From NCBI RefSeq assembly GCF_900167135.1, contig NZ_FUWZ01000002.1:1576651-1640650 (forward strand): a stretch of DNA of 64,000 nucleotides. The letters run 5' to 3'. Position 1 is the stretch's first letter; each line of letters begins with the position of its first letter. A program made the translations under genes and the position numbers. Shown here in pieces: positions 19,601 through 26,911 of the stretch. The notes beneath the pieces are model-generated. The model was not told the origin of the DNA and did not search any database. It saw only the letters and a list, made by a program, of their open reading frames with translations. The stretch is from Chitinophaga eiseniae (GTDB lineage: Bacteria; Bacteroidota; Bacteroidia; Chitinophagales; Chitinophagaceae).

Positions 19601-19830
19601 AGAACGGCAGCTACCTCCGCCTGAGAAACGTGAACCTCAGCTACGCGCTGCCCAAACAATGGCTGGACCGCGTGAAAGTGAACAATGTACGTGTATCCGT
19701 GGGCGGCGACAACCTGTGGACCCTTACCAGGTTTTCCGGTATCGATCCGGAAGTGGACGACCGCGGTATCAACGGGACCAAATATCCCTTCAGTACCAAA
19801 TGGTTTGCCGGACTTGAAATCAATTTTTAA
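16606..19830 (+). CDS. SusC/RagA-family TonB-linked outer-membrane transducer with STN domain (pair 2)
   Basis: 1074 residues. After the signal region (about 1-42, ends ATISAQ) comes an STN domain (about 45-115; VREVFKMIENTSNYRFFYNE, LNDVLGQLF), then CarbopepD-reg (about 124-205), a plug (RIRGNGTLTAGNAPLVVVDG, DIETVTVLKDAAATTLYGAR) and a barrel ending FAGLEINF. The STN domain contacts FecR, so this channel both imports and senses its substrate. The N-terminus is long and charged before the hydrophobic stretch, which is usual for the STN subgroup. 23 nt before its SusD. Confidence 0.95.
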   Translation: MKSTLNLAAFLCPRRKLFLMMRMTGLLIFGSILQASATISAQDRISELHAENKSVREVFKMIENTSNYRFFYNENFADLDRAVSIDVKNKKLNDVLGQLFSSANVTYRVLENNLVVITPVNNQQMKITGKVTDAGNHEPLPGVTIAVEGTSAGAVTDATGHFTVLVPSGSATLIFSFVGYVQQKVPVNNRAEINVKLEADTKKLEEVVVMGYTTTTVKNLTGAAQSVGGAKLKDVQATSVDKMLQGKVSGVFVGNSSGNPAATPTIRIRGNGTLTAGNAPLVVVDGIIGGLPNPSDIETVTVLKDAAATTLYGARAANGVMVITTKRGKAGKTQVNFRTNVGTAQLNTGRFHLMDGTQLYDLQTAAGRKLDPSIRNINTNWQKLAFQNASNQNYELSASGGNEKTKFYLGGNYYKEDGILKGTGVERFSARLNLDHNITEKLRVSANFAAVQQTDKDNSGGSLYQYYTNLPWDKPFDASGKPINPVNTDVWYGRDMTNFLYEQQYNYDKHKRQSLEGLLKLEYDITKWLSFSTTNRAQYYHDRNESNGDVRTSAGADYQGTLYNYYQDTSVYISSNLLKARYTVNKVHNIDGLVGAEFQQVQLGDINAKGKGILAGKDVLDGTSAPMSIGGSKTDRVFNSYFIQANYNYNYKYYFTSSFRRDGSSKFGANQQYGNFYAFGVSWAASEENFIKSIKAITNLKVRASYGTTGNAEIGDYAAIGAYAISTQYNGVPGAYPSIYNVPNLSWEKAYNTNIGFDLGLFNRINLSVDLYQKDNKDLLFNVPLPGTAGYSYISQNVGGVRNKGIEINLSTDNLVGEFKWSTDFNIGFNKNTVRELYGGKNYIIDPLSSSFILQKGQDMRSFYMRKWVGVDPANGNPLWEKVTTGADGSKTVTTTSNYNDASLQIVGTATPKFFGGMRNVWSYKNFQLSAFLAFVSGNEVYNSTRELMDNDGAYYTYNLMQLDKNWNRWQNPGDNATHPKYVIGGNKNAHKPSSRFLENGSYLRLRNVNLSYALPKQWLDRVKVNNVRVSVGGDNLWTLTRFSGIDPEVDDRGINGTKYPFSTKWFAGLEINF

Positions 19831-19853
19831 CAGGGTGCAAAAAAGATATTATC

Positions 19854-21338
19854 ATGAAACAGATAACTAAATATATAGCAGGGCTTTCTCTGGTGGCTTT
19901 TACTGCCTCCTGTTCGCTCGATAAAGAACCATACAGCGCATTGCCCGATGACGGCGTGCTGAAAGATGAAACGAAATGGCCGGCCGCCACTATCGGTAAT
20001 TATGCGTTGCTCAAAGAAGAGAATTTTACGCGTAACTATTTTCAGATGGGAGAATTTCCCAGTGATGATGTGGCATTGAGCGGCGCTACCACTGACCCGC
20101 TGTTTTACTCTTACACCTACGGTCATCTCACCAATCAGGGAAATACCGGCCAGCTGTGGCGTATGGCCTATAAAGTGGTGAACGGTTGTAACAGACTGCT
20201 GGAAGTAATGCCGGAAGGAAAGTCCCCTGCGGTGAATCAGCTGATCGGCGAGAACCTGTTTATGCGTGCCTTCGTTCACTTTGGACTGGTGCGGTCCTTT
20301 GGCCGTCCTTACAGCCAAAGCCCTGAAACCAACTTAGGCGTGCCCGTTGTGACTAAATATGATATAACGGCTATGCCTAAACGCAATACCGTAAAAGAAG
20401 TATATGCACAGATCGTGGCGGACCTCTCCCGCGCCAAAGCGCTGATGAACAACGACAACACCAGCAGCTACGCTTCCAAAGGAGCGGCAATGGCACTGCT
20501 GGCACGGACTTATCTCTATATGGGACGTAATGACTCCGCTGCCATCTATGCAGACTCTGTGATCATCAGCGGTAAATATACATTGGCCGGCACAGCGGAA
20601 TTACCTCGTTATTTCACCAAGAGCAACGACATCAACAACGAAACGATCTTTGCCATTCATCACACCTTACAGGACGACCGCACCTGGAGCTCCCTTGGCT
20701 CCATGTATTACATGTCGCCCGGTGGTATGGGATACGGAGAAGTATATGCCTCCCAGTCTTACCGCGCGCTGCTGGACAAATATCCGCAGGATGTGCGGCA
20801 CGCCTTTGTACAGCCCGTATACCTGAAAGCACAATCAGGGCAGGATTCGGTAGACGCCGGCGGGAACAAGGTACTGGCTTCCCGCAATAACGTACCGAAG
20901 TGGTACATCCTGAAGTACAGCAACCAGGACAACGTGCCTACCCTGAGCTCCCCGGTAGTACTGCGCCTGGCCGAAATGTACCTCATCCGGGCGGAAGCCA
21001 ATGCTAAAATGGGCAAGGCCCCGGAAGCACTGGCAGATGTGAACATTATCCGTGCCCGCGCAGGTCTGAGCGGCAACGCCCTGTTCTCCTCCGCCAATAT
21101 GCAGGGCTATCCTTCCGTACTGGACGTAGTGCTGGATGAACGCCGCCTGGAGCTGGCGTTTGAAACACACCGCGTGTTTGACCTCTTCCGTAACAACAGG
21201 AATGTTTTCCGTGATTATCCGGGCGTACAGCCGGAGCATCCGCAAACGATCAAGTACACCGATGCAAGAGTGGTGCACTTCATTCCCGAGTCGGAGATCC
21301 TGCTGGACCCCAACCTGGTACAGAATCCAATACAATAA
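19854..21338 (+). CDS. SusD/RagB-family nutrient-binding lipoprotein (pair 2)
   Basis: 494 residues. Lipobox FTASC (Cys20). Canonical SusD: NGCNRLLEVM and LIGENLFMRAFVHFGLVRSFGRPYS split across the first TPR-like helices, KGAAMALLARTYLYMGR, and the C-terminal RLAEMYLIRAEANAKMG and LDVVLDERRLELAFETHRVFDL. It pairs with the STN-SusC just upstream. The C-terminal VLDERRLELAFE block is typical of true SusD, unlike the SusD-like gene of pair 1. Ended by a strong terminator. Confidence 0.95.
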   Translation: MKQITKYIAGLSLVAFTASCSLDKEPYSALPDDGVLKDETKWPAATIGNYALLKEENFTRNYFQMGEFPSDDVALSGATTDPLFYSYTYGHLTNQGNTGQLWRMAYKVVNGCNRLLEVMPEGKSPAVNQLIGENLFMRAFVHFGLVRSFGRPYSQSPETNLGVPVVTKYDITAMPKRNTVKEVYAQIVADLSRAKALMNNDNTSSYASKGAAMALLARTYLYMGRNDSAAIYADSVIISGKYTLAGTAELPRYFTKSNDINNETIFAIHHTLQDDRTWSSLGSMYYMSPGGMGYGEVYASQSYRALLDKYPQDVRHAFVQPVYLKAQSGQDSVDAGGNKVLASRNNVPKWYILKYSNQDNVPTLSSPVVLRLAEMYLIRAEANAKMGKAPEALADVNIIRARAGLSGNALFSSANMQGYPSVLDVVLDERRLELAFETHRVFDLFRNNRNVFRDYPGVQPEHPQTIKYTDARVVHFIPESEILLDPNLVQNPIQ

Positions 21339-21354
21339 CCATATCTGACACCCG

Positions 21355-21378
21355 AAAGCCCCGCACTGCGGGGCTTTT
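21355..21378 (+). terminator. Terminator after SusD-2
   Basis: AAAGCCCCGC (21355-21364), loop ACT, GCGGGGCTTT (21368-21377). It separates the SusCD operon from the following enzyme gene, which may be read through or have its own start. Confidence 0.85.
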
Positions 21379-21467
21379 CCATTTATGTAATTATCTGTGA
21401 AAAAAACCGCCATCCTGCGTAAATTAAGCCCCGCAGTGATCAAGTGAAAAAAGTAAAATAATTGTTG

Positions 21468-24400
21468 ATGCATCAAACGAAATATCATGACCGCCTCGGG
21501 CGGAAAGGCACGCTGCTGGCGGGCGTTATGCTCGCTTTCTTCGGCGCTGCCAACGCACAGGTGAAGTACACCGCCGGTAACAATAGCTGGGATACCGATT
21601 CGCTCGGTAATCACCGCGCGGTGGTCTCTTTCAGCGGCGCCACGGGCCCGGCCCGCGTCATTATTCCATGGCGCCGCCATGACCGTCATCCTGAACAGAA
21701 ACGTATCATCGTGCAGGATGCGCGGACCAAACAGCCCGTCAGCCGCGTGTTTCCCGTGTCCATCAACCGGGAAAAGGGCGACATCGTTTTTGACCCGGTG
21801 TCCGGAAAAGGGACCTACTACATCTATTATCTTCCCTATAAAAACGAAGGGCGGCCCAATTATCCGAAAAGCGCCTACCTGGCGCCGGAACCGGCCAGCG
21901 GCAACAGCTGGGCGAACACGATCACAGTACCGGCAAAACCCAACGCCGTGGTAAAAGAGCTGGAAGCCATCGATACGTTTAATACCTTTTACCCGATGGA
22001 AGTGATAGCCACCGCCGCAGAGGTGAAACAGCTGTTGCTGAAGCATCCCGGCGCAGGCTATCTCGTATTCCCCGAAGACCGCGCTTTCCCCATCCGGATG
22101 ACGCGAGACCTGCCCCAGCGATGGATACAGCGCGGCCCTTCTCAGCGTTTTGCAGGCCAGGCCAATAAAGGAGAGTACTATGCCTTTCAGCTGGGCGTTT
22201 ATGCCCTCAGGCCACTGAAGCGGGTGCAGGTCCATTTCAACGATCTTAAAACCACCGACGGGAAAACGATCCCGGCATCGCAGCTGCAATGCATCAACAC
22301 ACAGGGTACAACTTACGACGCACAGCCCCTTACCGCCACTGTCAACATCCCGGAAGGGGCCGTGCAGGCCATGTGGTGCGGTATAGACGTGCCGGCCGAT
22401 GCTGCACCGGGCGTGTATAAAGGCGTGGCCACTATTCACCCGGAAGGCAAGCCTGCCATGCCGGTGAGGATCACACTTACCGTGACCAGCAAAACAGCGG
22501 TCAGCAGCGGGTTCAACGAACCCTGGAAACAAACCCGTCTTAAATGGCTCAACTCTACGCTGGCACAGGATAATTCCGTGATCGCGCCTTACACGCCACT
22601 GGACATGAAAGACAGCGTTATCAGCCTGCTGGGGCGCAAAGTAGGTATTCATAAAGACGGGTTCCCGGCGCAGATACAGACCTTCTTCACACCGGAAATG
22701 ACCTCCCTGTCCAACCAGGCTAAAAACATATTGACAGAACCAGTACACTTCCACTTCGTCGCCGCTGATGGTAAAGACCTGAAATGGAAGAATAACGGCT
22801 GGCGGTTGACCGGCAAAGAAGCCGGCAAAATCAGCTGGAAAGCCTCCAATACCACCACCGGCCTGAAAATGGACGTACATGCGTCTCTTGAGTTCGACGG
22901 GTATATGGACTATACCGTGAAAGTGACCGCCCTCGAAGACGTAGCCCTGAAAGACATTACGCTGCATCTGCCTCTGGAGAAAACAGCGGCGAAATACATG
23001 ATGGGCCTGAATCAGAAAGGAGGCGCCCGCCCGGAGAAAATAGACTGGAAGTGGGACGTACAGCATAAAAACCAGGACGGCGCCTGGCTTGGCGATGTCA
23101 ACGCCGGCCTGCAGTTTACCCTCCGGGATGAACATTATGTACGGCCGCTCAATACCAATTTTTATCTGCAAAAGCCTTTGCTGTTGCCGGTTTCATGGGG
23201 TAATGGCGATAAAGGCGGTATCACCATCGGTGAGAAAGGAAAAGCGATCCTGGTAAATGCGTATAGTGGTGAACGTACCCTGCGTAAAGGGGATACGCTG
23301 TATTTTAATTTCCACCTCATCATTACCCCGTTTCACCCGATCAATACCGATTTCCAGTGGAGCACCCGTTTTTATCACAAGTACAATAACCTGGACAGCA
23401 TTAAGGCTACCGGCGCTACCGTCGTTAATATCCACCATGGCAATGATATCAATCCATGGATCAACTATCCGTTCATAGAATGGAAGAAGATGAAGGATTA
23501 CATTGACGAAGCCCATAGGAAAGGGCTGAAGGTGAAAATATACAATACGGTGCGCGAGTTGTCCAATCACGCATGGGAGACCTTCCCGCTGCGCAGCCTG
23601 GGCCATGAGGTGTACAGCCCCGGTAAAGGCGGTGGTTTCTCGTGGCTGCAGGAGCATGTGGACAGTGACTACATTGCGGCGTGGTTTGTGCCGGAATTTA
23701 AGGATGCGGCGATCATCAACAGTGGCATGAACCGCTGGCACAACTACTATGTGGAGGGCATGAACTGGCTGGTGCAAAATGTGGGCATCGACGGTATTTA
23801 TCTCGATGACGTGGCCTTCGACCGGGTGACGATGAAGCGTATTAAAAGAACGCTTACCCAGTCAGGACATCCGGGTATCATCGATCTGCACTCTGCCAAC
23901 CAATACAATAAGTCAGATGGGTTTATCAACAGCGCTATGCTCTATATGGAGCATTTCCCTTATCTGAACAGGCTTTGGTTCGGCGAGTATTTTGATTATG
24001 AAAATAACAGCCCTGATTTCTTCCTGACAGAAGTGAGCGGCATTCCTTTCGGTCTGATGGGTGAAATGCTGCAGGACGGCGGCAATCCGTGGAGAGGCAT
24101 GGTATATGGCATGACCAGCCGGATGCCCTGGTCTGACAATGCCGATCCCCGGCCTATCTGGAAAGTGTGGGACGATTTTGGTATGCAGGGCGCTGAAATG
24201 ATCGGTTACTGGGTGGAGAACAGCCCGGTGAAAACCAACAACGCGCAGGTGCCTGCCACAATTTACAAGAAAGGCGGGGCAGTATTGGTTTCCCTTGCCA
24301 GCTGGGCGAAAGAGAATACTACCATACAACTGAACATCGACTGGAAAGCACTGGGAATAGACCCTGCGAGGGCGGTGATCACTGCACCGGCTATACGTAA

Positions 24401-24482
24401 TTTCCAGGACGGCCGTACGTTCGGGAAAGATACGCCTATACCGGTGGCTAAGAATAAAGGCTGGCTCCTTATTATTAAATAA
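21468..24482 (+). CDS. Large secreted glycoside-hydrolase-like protein (DUF6067/GH123-like)
   Basis: 1004 residues from ATG 21468 (two in-frame TTG codons precede it). Signal peptide to about residue 30 (GAANAQ). N-terminal beta-rich domains, a middle beta domain, and a C-terminal (beta/alpha)8-like part with FHLIITPFHPINT, the acidic strand-end motif GIDGIYLDDVAFDR and LTEVSGIPFGLMGEMLQ. The layout recalls DUF6067/GH123-like proteins. That name is from memory of the family and is not confirmed, so the sugar linkage is unknown. It follows the SusCD pair after a terminator and is the best candidate for the enzyme of this locus. Confidence 0.7.
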   Translation: MHQTKYHDRLGRKGTLLAGVMLAFFGAANAQVKYTAGNNSWDTDSLGNHRAVVSFSGATGPARVIIPWRRHDRHPEQKRIIVQDARTKQPVSRVFPVSINREKGDIVFDPVSGKGTYYIYYLPYKNEGRPNYPKSAYLAPEPASGNSWANTITVPAKPNAVVKELEAIDTFNTFYPMEVIATAAEVKQLLLKHPGAGYLVFPEDRAFPIRMTRDLPQRWIQRGPSQRFAGQANKGEYYAFQLGVYALRPLKRVQVHFNDLKTTDGKTIPASQLQCINTQGTTYDAQPLTATVNIPEGAVQAMWCGIDVPADAAPGVYKGVATIHPEGKPAMPVRITLTVTSKTAVSSGFNEPWKQTRLKWLNSTLAQDNSVIAPYTPLDMKDSVISLLGRKVGIHKDGFPAQIQTFFTPEMTSLSNQAKNILTEPVHFHFVAADGKDLKWKNNGWRLTGKEAGKISWKASNTTTGLKMDVHASLEFDGYMDYTVKVTALEDVALKDITLHLPLEKTAAKYMMGLNQKGGARPEKIDWKWDVQHKNQDGAWLGDVNAGLQFTLRDEHYVRPLNTNFYLQKPLLLPVSWGNGDKGGITIGEKGKAILVNAYSGERTLRKGDTLYFNFHLIITPFHPINTDFQWSTRFYHKYNNLDSIKATGATVVNIHHGNDINPWINYPFIEWKKMKDYIDEAHRKGLKVKIYNTVRELSNHAWETFPLRSLGHEVYSPGKGGGFSWLQEHVDSDYIAAWFVPEFKDAAIINSGMNRWHNYYVEGMNWLVQNVGIDGIYLDDVAFDRVTMKRIKRTLTQSGHPGIIDLHSANQYNKSDGFINSAMLYMEHFPYLNRLWFGEYFDYENNSPDFFLTEVSGIPFGLMGEMLQDGGNPWRGMVYGMTSRMPWSDNADPRPIWKVWDDFGMQGAEMIGYWVENSPVKTNNAQVPATIYKKGGAVLVSLASWAKENTTIQLNIDWKALGIDPARAVITAPAIRNFQDGRTFGKDTPIPVAKNKGWLLIIK

Positions 24483-24492
24483 GGATTCAGGA

Positions 24493-24636
24493 GATTTTTT
24501 GATGTACGATTTTGCGAATAAAAGTGCGAAGACCAAAGCGAATATTTATAGCCGCTTTGGTCTTCGCACTTTTATCAGGAAACAAAATCAAAAAATCAAA
24601 AAATCAAAAAATCAAAAAATCGTAAATCAAAAAATC
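24493..24636. repeat. Nested palindrome element A (between convergent genes)
   Basis: Outer arms 24493-24513 and 24616-24636 pair at 20 of 21 positions. The inner arms 24520-24540 and 24553-24573 are a perfect 21-bp stem containing GCGAAGACCAAAGCG. The right flank carries four tandem copies of the 8-mer CAAAAAAT (24589-24620). The inner core and outer arms are shared with element B. Confidence 0.9.
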
Positions 24637-24645
24637 CCTAAATGC

Positions 24646-25539
24646 TTAGTAGAGTTTGCCCGGGATATCGGTGCGGTAGGTTTCCACGCATTTGCGGTCC
24701 TGCAGGGTAACATACACGGTTTTGCCGTCTTTGTCGCCGAAGATGAGGTTGCTGCAGTTTTTCCCTTTGAGTGGCACCTCGCGGATCAGTTCTCCTTCAG
24801 GAGTGAATACAGCGATCACGCCTTTGCCCCAGCGGGCGATGTGCAGGTTGCCGGCTTTATCGCATTTCATGCCGTCGAGGCCGAAATCGGGGAAAGTGGT
24901 AAACAGGGTTTTGTTGGACACATTACCGTTTTTGTCCACATCATATTTCCACACTTTACGTTGGACACTTTCGTTGACGTATAATGTTTTTTCATCCGGG
25001 CTCAGTTCAATGCCGTTGGTGGTGCCCATGCCGGTTTCGAGCAGTACCGCCTTTCGGTTGGGGTCTATGCGCCATATCTGTCCGCCGTTGGTGCCCCAGG
25101 CGGGGTCTGAAGCGAAGATCTGATCTTTTTTATTGATGCAGAGGTCATTGGGCTGGTTGAACTGGCCGGAATGTACATATACATTAATTTTACGGGTTTT
25201 CATGTCTACCCGCAGCACATTATGCCCTTTGAAATCGGGGAGAAACATATCTCCTTTGCTGTTGAAGTTGACACTGTTTCCTACGCTGCTATCGGGGAGG
25301 GTGATAAAGATGTTCCCTGCGCCGGTTTTGGTGTTGATCTTGCCCACGGTACCATCTTTTTGGAAGTTGACCACGTAGAAGTTACCGGCTTTATCGAAAT
25401 TAGGGCCTTCAATATTGACGGAAAACATGTTCTCGGCGGTGAGGTCACGGGCCTGATAGAGCGGGCGTTCTGTTTGCTGGGCCAACGTGGAAAGGCCATG
25501 GCAGGCCATCAGCGCCATCAGATAGAGGTGTCTTTTCAT
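24646..25539 (-). CDS. SMP-30/gluconolactonase/LRE-family secreted beta-propeller
   Basis: 297 residues with a signal peptide (MKRHLYLMALMACHG, cleavage near LAQ). Six-bladed propeller of the SMP-30 family: EGPNFDKAGNFYVVNF, a DPAWGTNGGQIWRID blade, and the central metal-site strands TTNGIELSPDEKTLYVNES and DGMKCDKAGNLHIARWGKG. Members hydrolyse lactones or related esters with a divalent metal. Convergent with the GH-like gene and possibly part of the same carbohydrate pathway, though on the other strand. Substrate unknown. Confidence 0.88.
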   Translation of the reverse strand: MKRHLYLMALMACHGLSTLAQQTERPLYQARDLTAENMFSVNIEGPNFDKAGNFYVVNFQKDGTVGKINTKTGAGNIFITLPDSSVGNSVNFNSKGDMFLPDFKGHNVLRVDMKTRKINVYVHSGQFNQPNDLCINKKDQIFASDPAWGTNGGQIWRIDPNRKAVLLETGMGTTNGIELSPDEKTLYVNESVQRKVWKYDVDKNGNVSNKTLFTTFPDFGLDGMKCDKAGNLHIARWGKGVIAVFTPEGELIREVPLKGKNCSNLIFGDKDGKTVYVTLQDRKCVETYRTDIPGKLY

Positions 25540-25656
25540 GAGCTAGAATATTTGAAGGGTTAAGTTACTCAAGAATTACCGATTTTTTAACGAGGGCAGA
25601 AAGGAGGGGGGAAGGGGTGTTGCGGGATCGGCCAACGGGACTGTCAACTTATTTCT

Positions 25657-25664
25657 TAATTTTG
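25657..25664 (+). promoter_or_regulatory. -7 element 5 nt before the start codon
   Basis: TAATTTTG, an exact TAnnTTTG match. The ATG at 25670 follows after only 5 nt, so the transcript should be leaderless or nearly so. Confidence 0.5.
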
Positions 25665-25669
25665 CGCCC

Positions 25670-26722
25670 ATGATTCATGTTTCGGAGTTCAAAGACCTTG
25701 CTCAGCTTACGATTCATAAGGTAGGCAATCCCGCTAATGACGAGCCGCTTCTTTTTTCGAAGGCTCCGCTGAAGCTGGAAGATGAGACCATTGCCCAGCT
25801 GCTGGTCACCTATTTTATACAGCCGTTTGCGAATTCAGCGGAATATTTCCGCTTTTATCATGAGGCAGATTTACAATTGAATGAAATATTTCAATATTGT
25901 CGACGTATATTTACTGACGAGAATGAATTTCAGGAGCAATCTGTTAATATAGCCAAACATCTATATAAACATTCCACCCATCCCAAAGTCAAAGGTGGAG
26001 AGCTTTATATAGCCTACTTTAGCAAATGTCAGGTGGATGGAGAAGAAGTGGCGGCCATCGGTATTTTTAAATCGGAAAACCGGGATACCTATCTGAAAGT
26101 GTTTTTGTCTGATGAGAATTATCAGGTGGACTATGAAGATGGCATCAATATTAACAAACTTGACAAAGGTTGTCTGATCTTCAATACAGAAGAAGAAAAC
26201 GGTTATAAGGTCAGCATAGTTGACAGCATCAGCAAACAAACAGAAGCAGTTTATTGGAAAGACGCGTTTTTACAGGTGCAGCGCCGTGAAGACAGCTACC
26301 ATCAGACAGAGACTGCGGTGAATATGTGCAAGCAGTTTATTCACAACAAGCTGCCAACCGAATATGAAATGGACCGTGTAGACCAGGTAGATTTGTTAAA
26401 CAAATCGGCTGTCTACTTTAAAGAAAAAGAACAGTTTCAGCTGGAAGATTTTGCACAGGAAGTATTAGGGCATCCGGACGCGATCGCTTCTTTCAAGGAG
26501 TTCAGAAATGAGTACCAGCAAACATATCAACAGGAGATCCCTGACGAATTTGAGATTTCGGCCCCGGCAGTAAAAAAACAACAGAAGGTTTTTAAGAGCA
26601 TACTGAAACTGGACCGCAATTTCCATGTGTATATTCATGGTAACCGCGAGATGATTGAGCGCGGGTATGATGAAGCTACCAATCTGAACTACTATAAGCT
26701 GATGTTTGAAAGTGAGTCGTAG
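25670..26722 (+). CDS. Nucleoid-associated protein, NdpA/YejK family
   Basis: 350 residues. Members bind DNA and co-purify with the nucleoid; the precise role is unclear. Family features seen: N-terminal ELxxLTIHKVGN-like start, a central VxGGELYIAYFSKCQVDGEEVAAIGIFKS region (split across about 105-135) and the C-terminal VLDRNFHVYIHGNREMIERG-like tail (here KLDRNFHVYIHG), which is diagnostic. Monocistronic with a terminator 100 nt downstream. Confidence 0.85.
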   Translation: MIHVSEFKDLAQLTIHKVGNPANDEPLLFSKAPLKLEDETIAQLLVTYFIQPFANSAEYFRFYHEADLQLNEIFQYCRRIFTDENEFQEQSVNIAKHLYKHSTHPKVKGGELYIAYFSKCQVDGEEVAAIGIFKSENRDTYLKVFLSDENYQVDYEDGININKLDKGCLIFNTEEENGYKVSIVDSISKQTEAVYWKDAFLQVQRREDSYHQTETAVNMCKQFIHNKLPTEYEMDRVDQVDLLNKSAVYFKEKEQFQLEDFAQEVLGHPDAIASFKEFRNEYQQTYQQEIPDEFEISAPAVKKQQKVFKSILKLDRNFHVYIHGNREMIERGYDEATNLNYYKLMFESES

Positions 26723-26820
26723 GCGCAGTAGACCACAGGTAGCCGTGTTGTTGAATTGGTGAAAGAGATAATCAAAAGTGTTTATTAAGTTTTTCTCATA
26801 AGCAAAAACCAATTGTTAAC

Positions 26821-26850
26821 AAAGGCTGCCTCGTCTGGGCGGCCTTTTAG
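26821..26850 (+). terminator. Terminator after the nucleoid-associated protein gene
   Basis: AAAGGCTGCC (26821-26830) with GGCGGCCTTT (26838-26847; one wobble), followed by a T-rich tract. Confidence 0.8.
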
Positions 26851-26877
26851 TTTTTATATATCTACTTAATTAAGCAA

Positions 26878-26908
26878 AAAAAAGACAACCAGTTACGGTT
26901 GTCTTTTT
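26878..26908 (-). terminator. Terminator of the RicT-type gene
   Basis: AAAGACAACC (26881-26890), loop AGTTAC, GGTTGTCTTT (26897-26906). On the minus strand it is followed by eight T (A-run 26873-26883 on the plus strand). Confidence 0.85.
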
Positions 26909-26911
26909 CTT

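Noticed and set aside
20835..23171. A 778-codon open frame antisense to SusD-2 and the GH-like gene
   Set aside because: It lies opposite two genes with clear family motifs, has no family features, is rich in His/Phe/Arg as expected from reversed GC-rich codons, and crosses a terminator.
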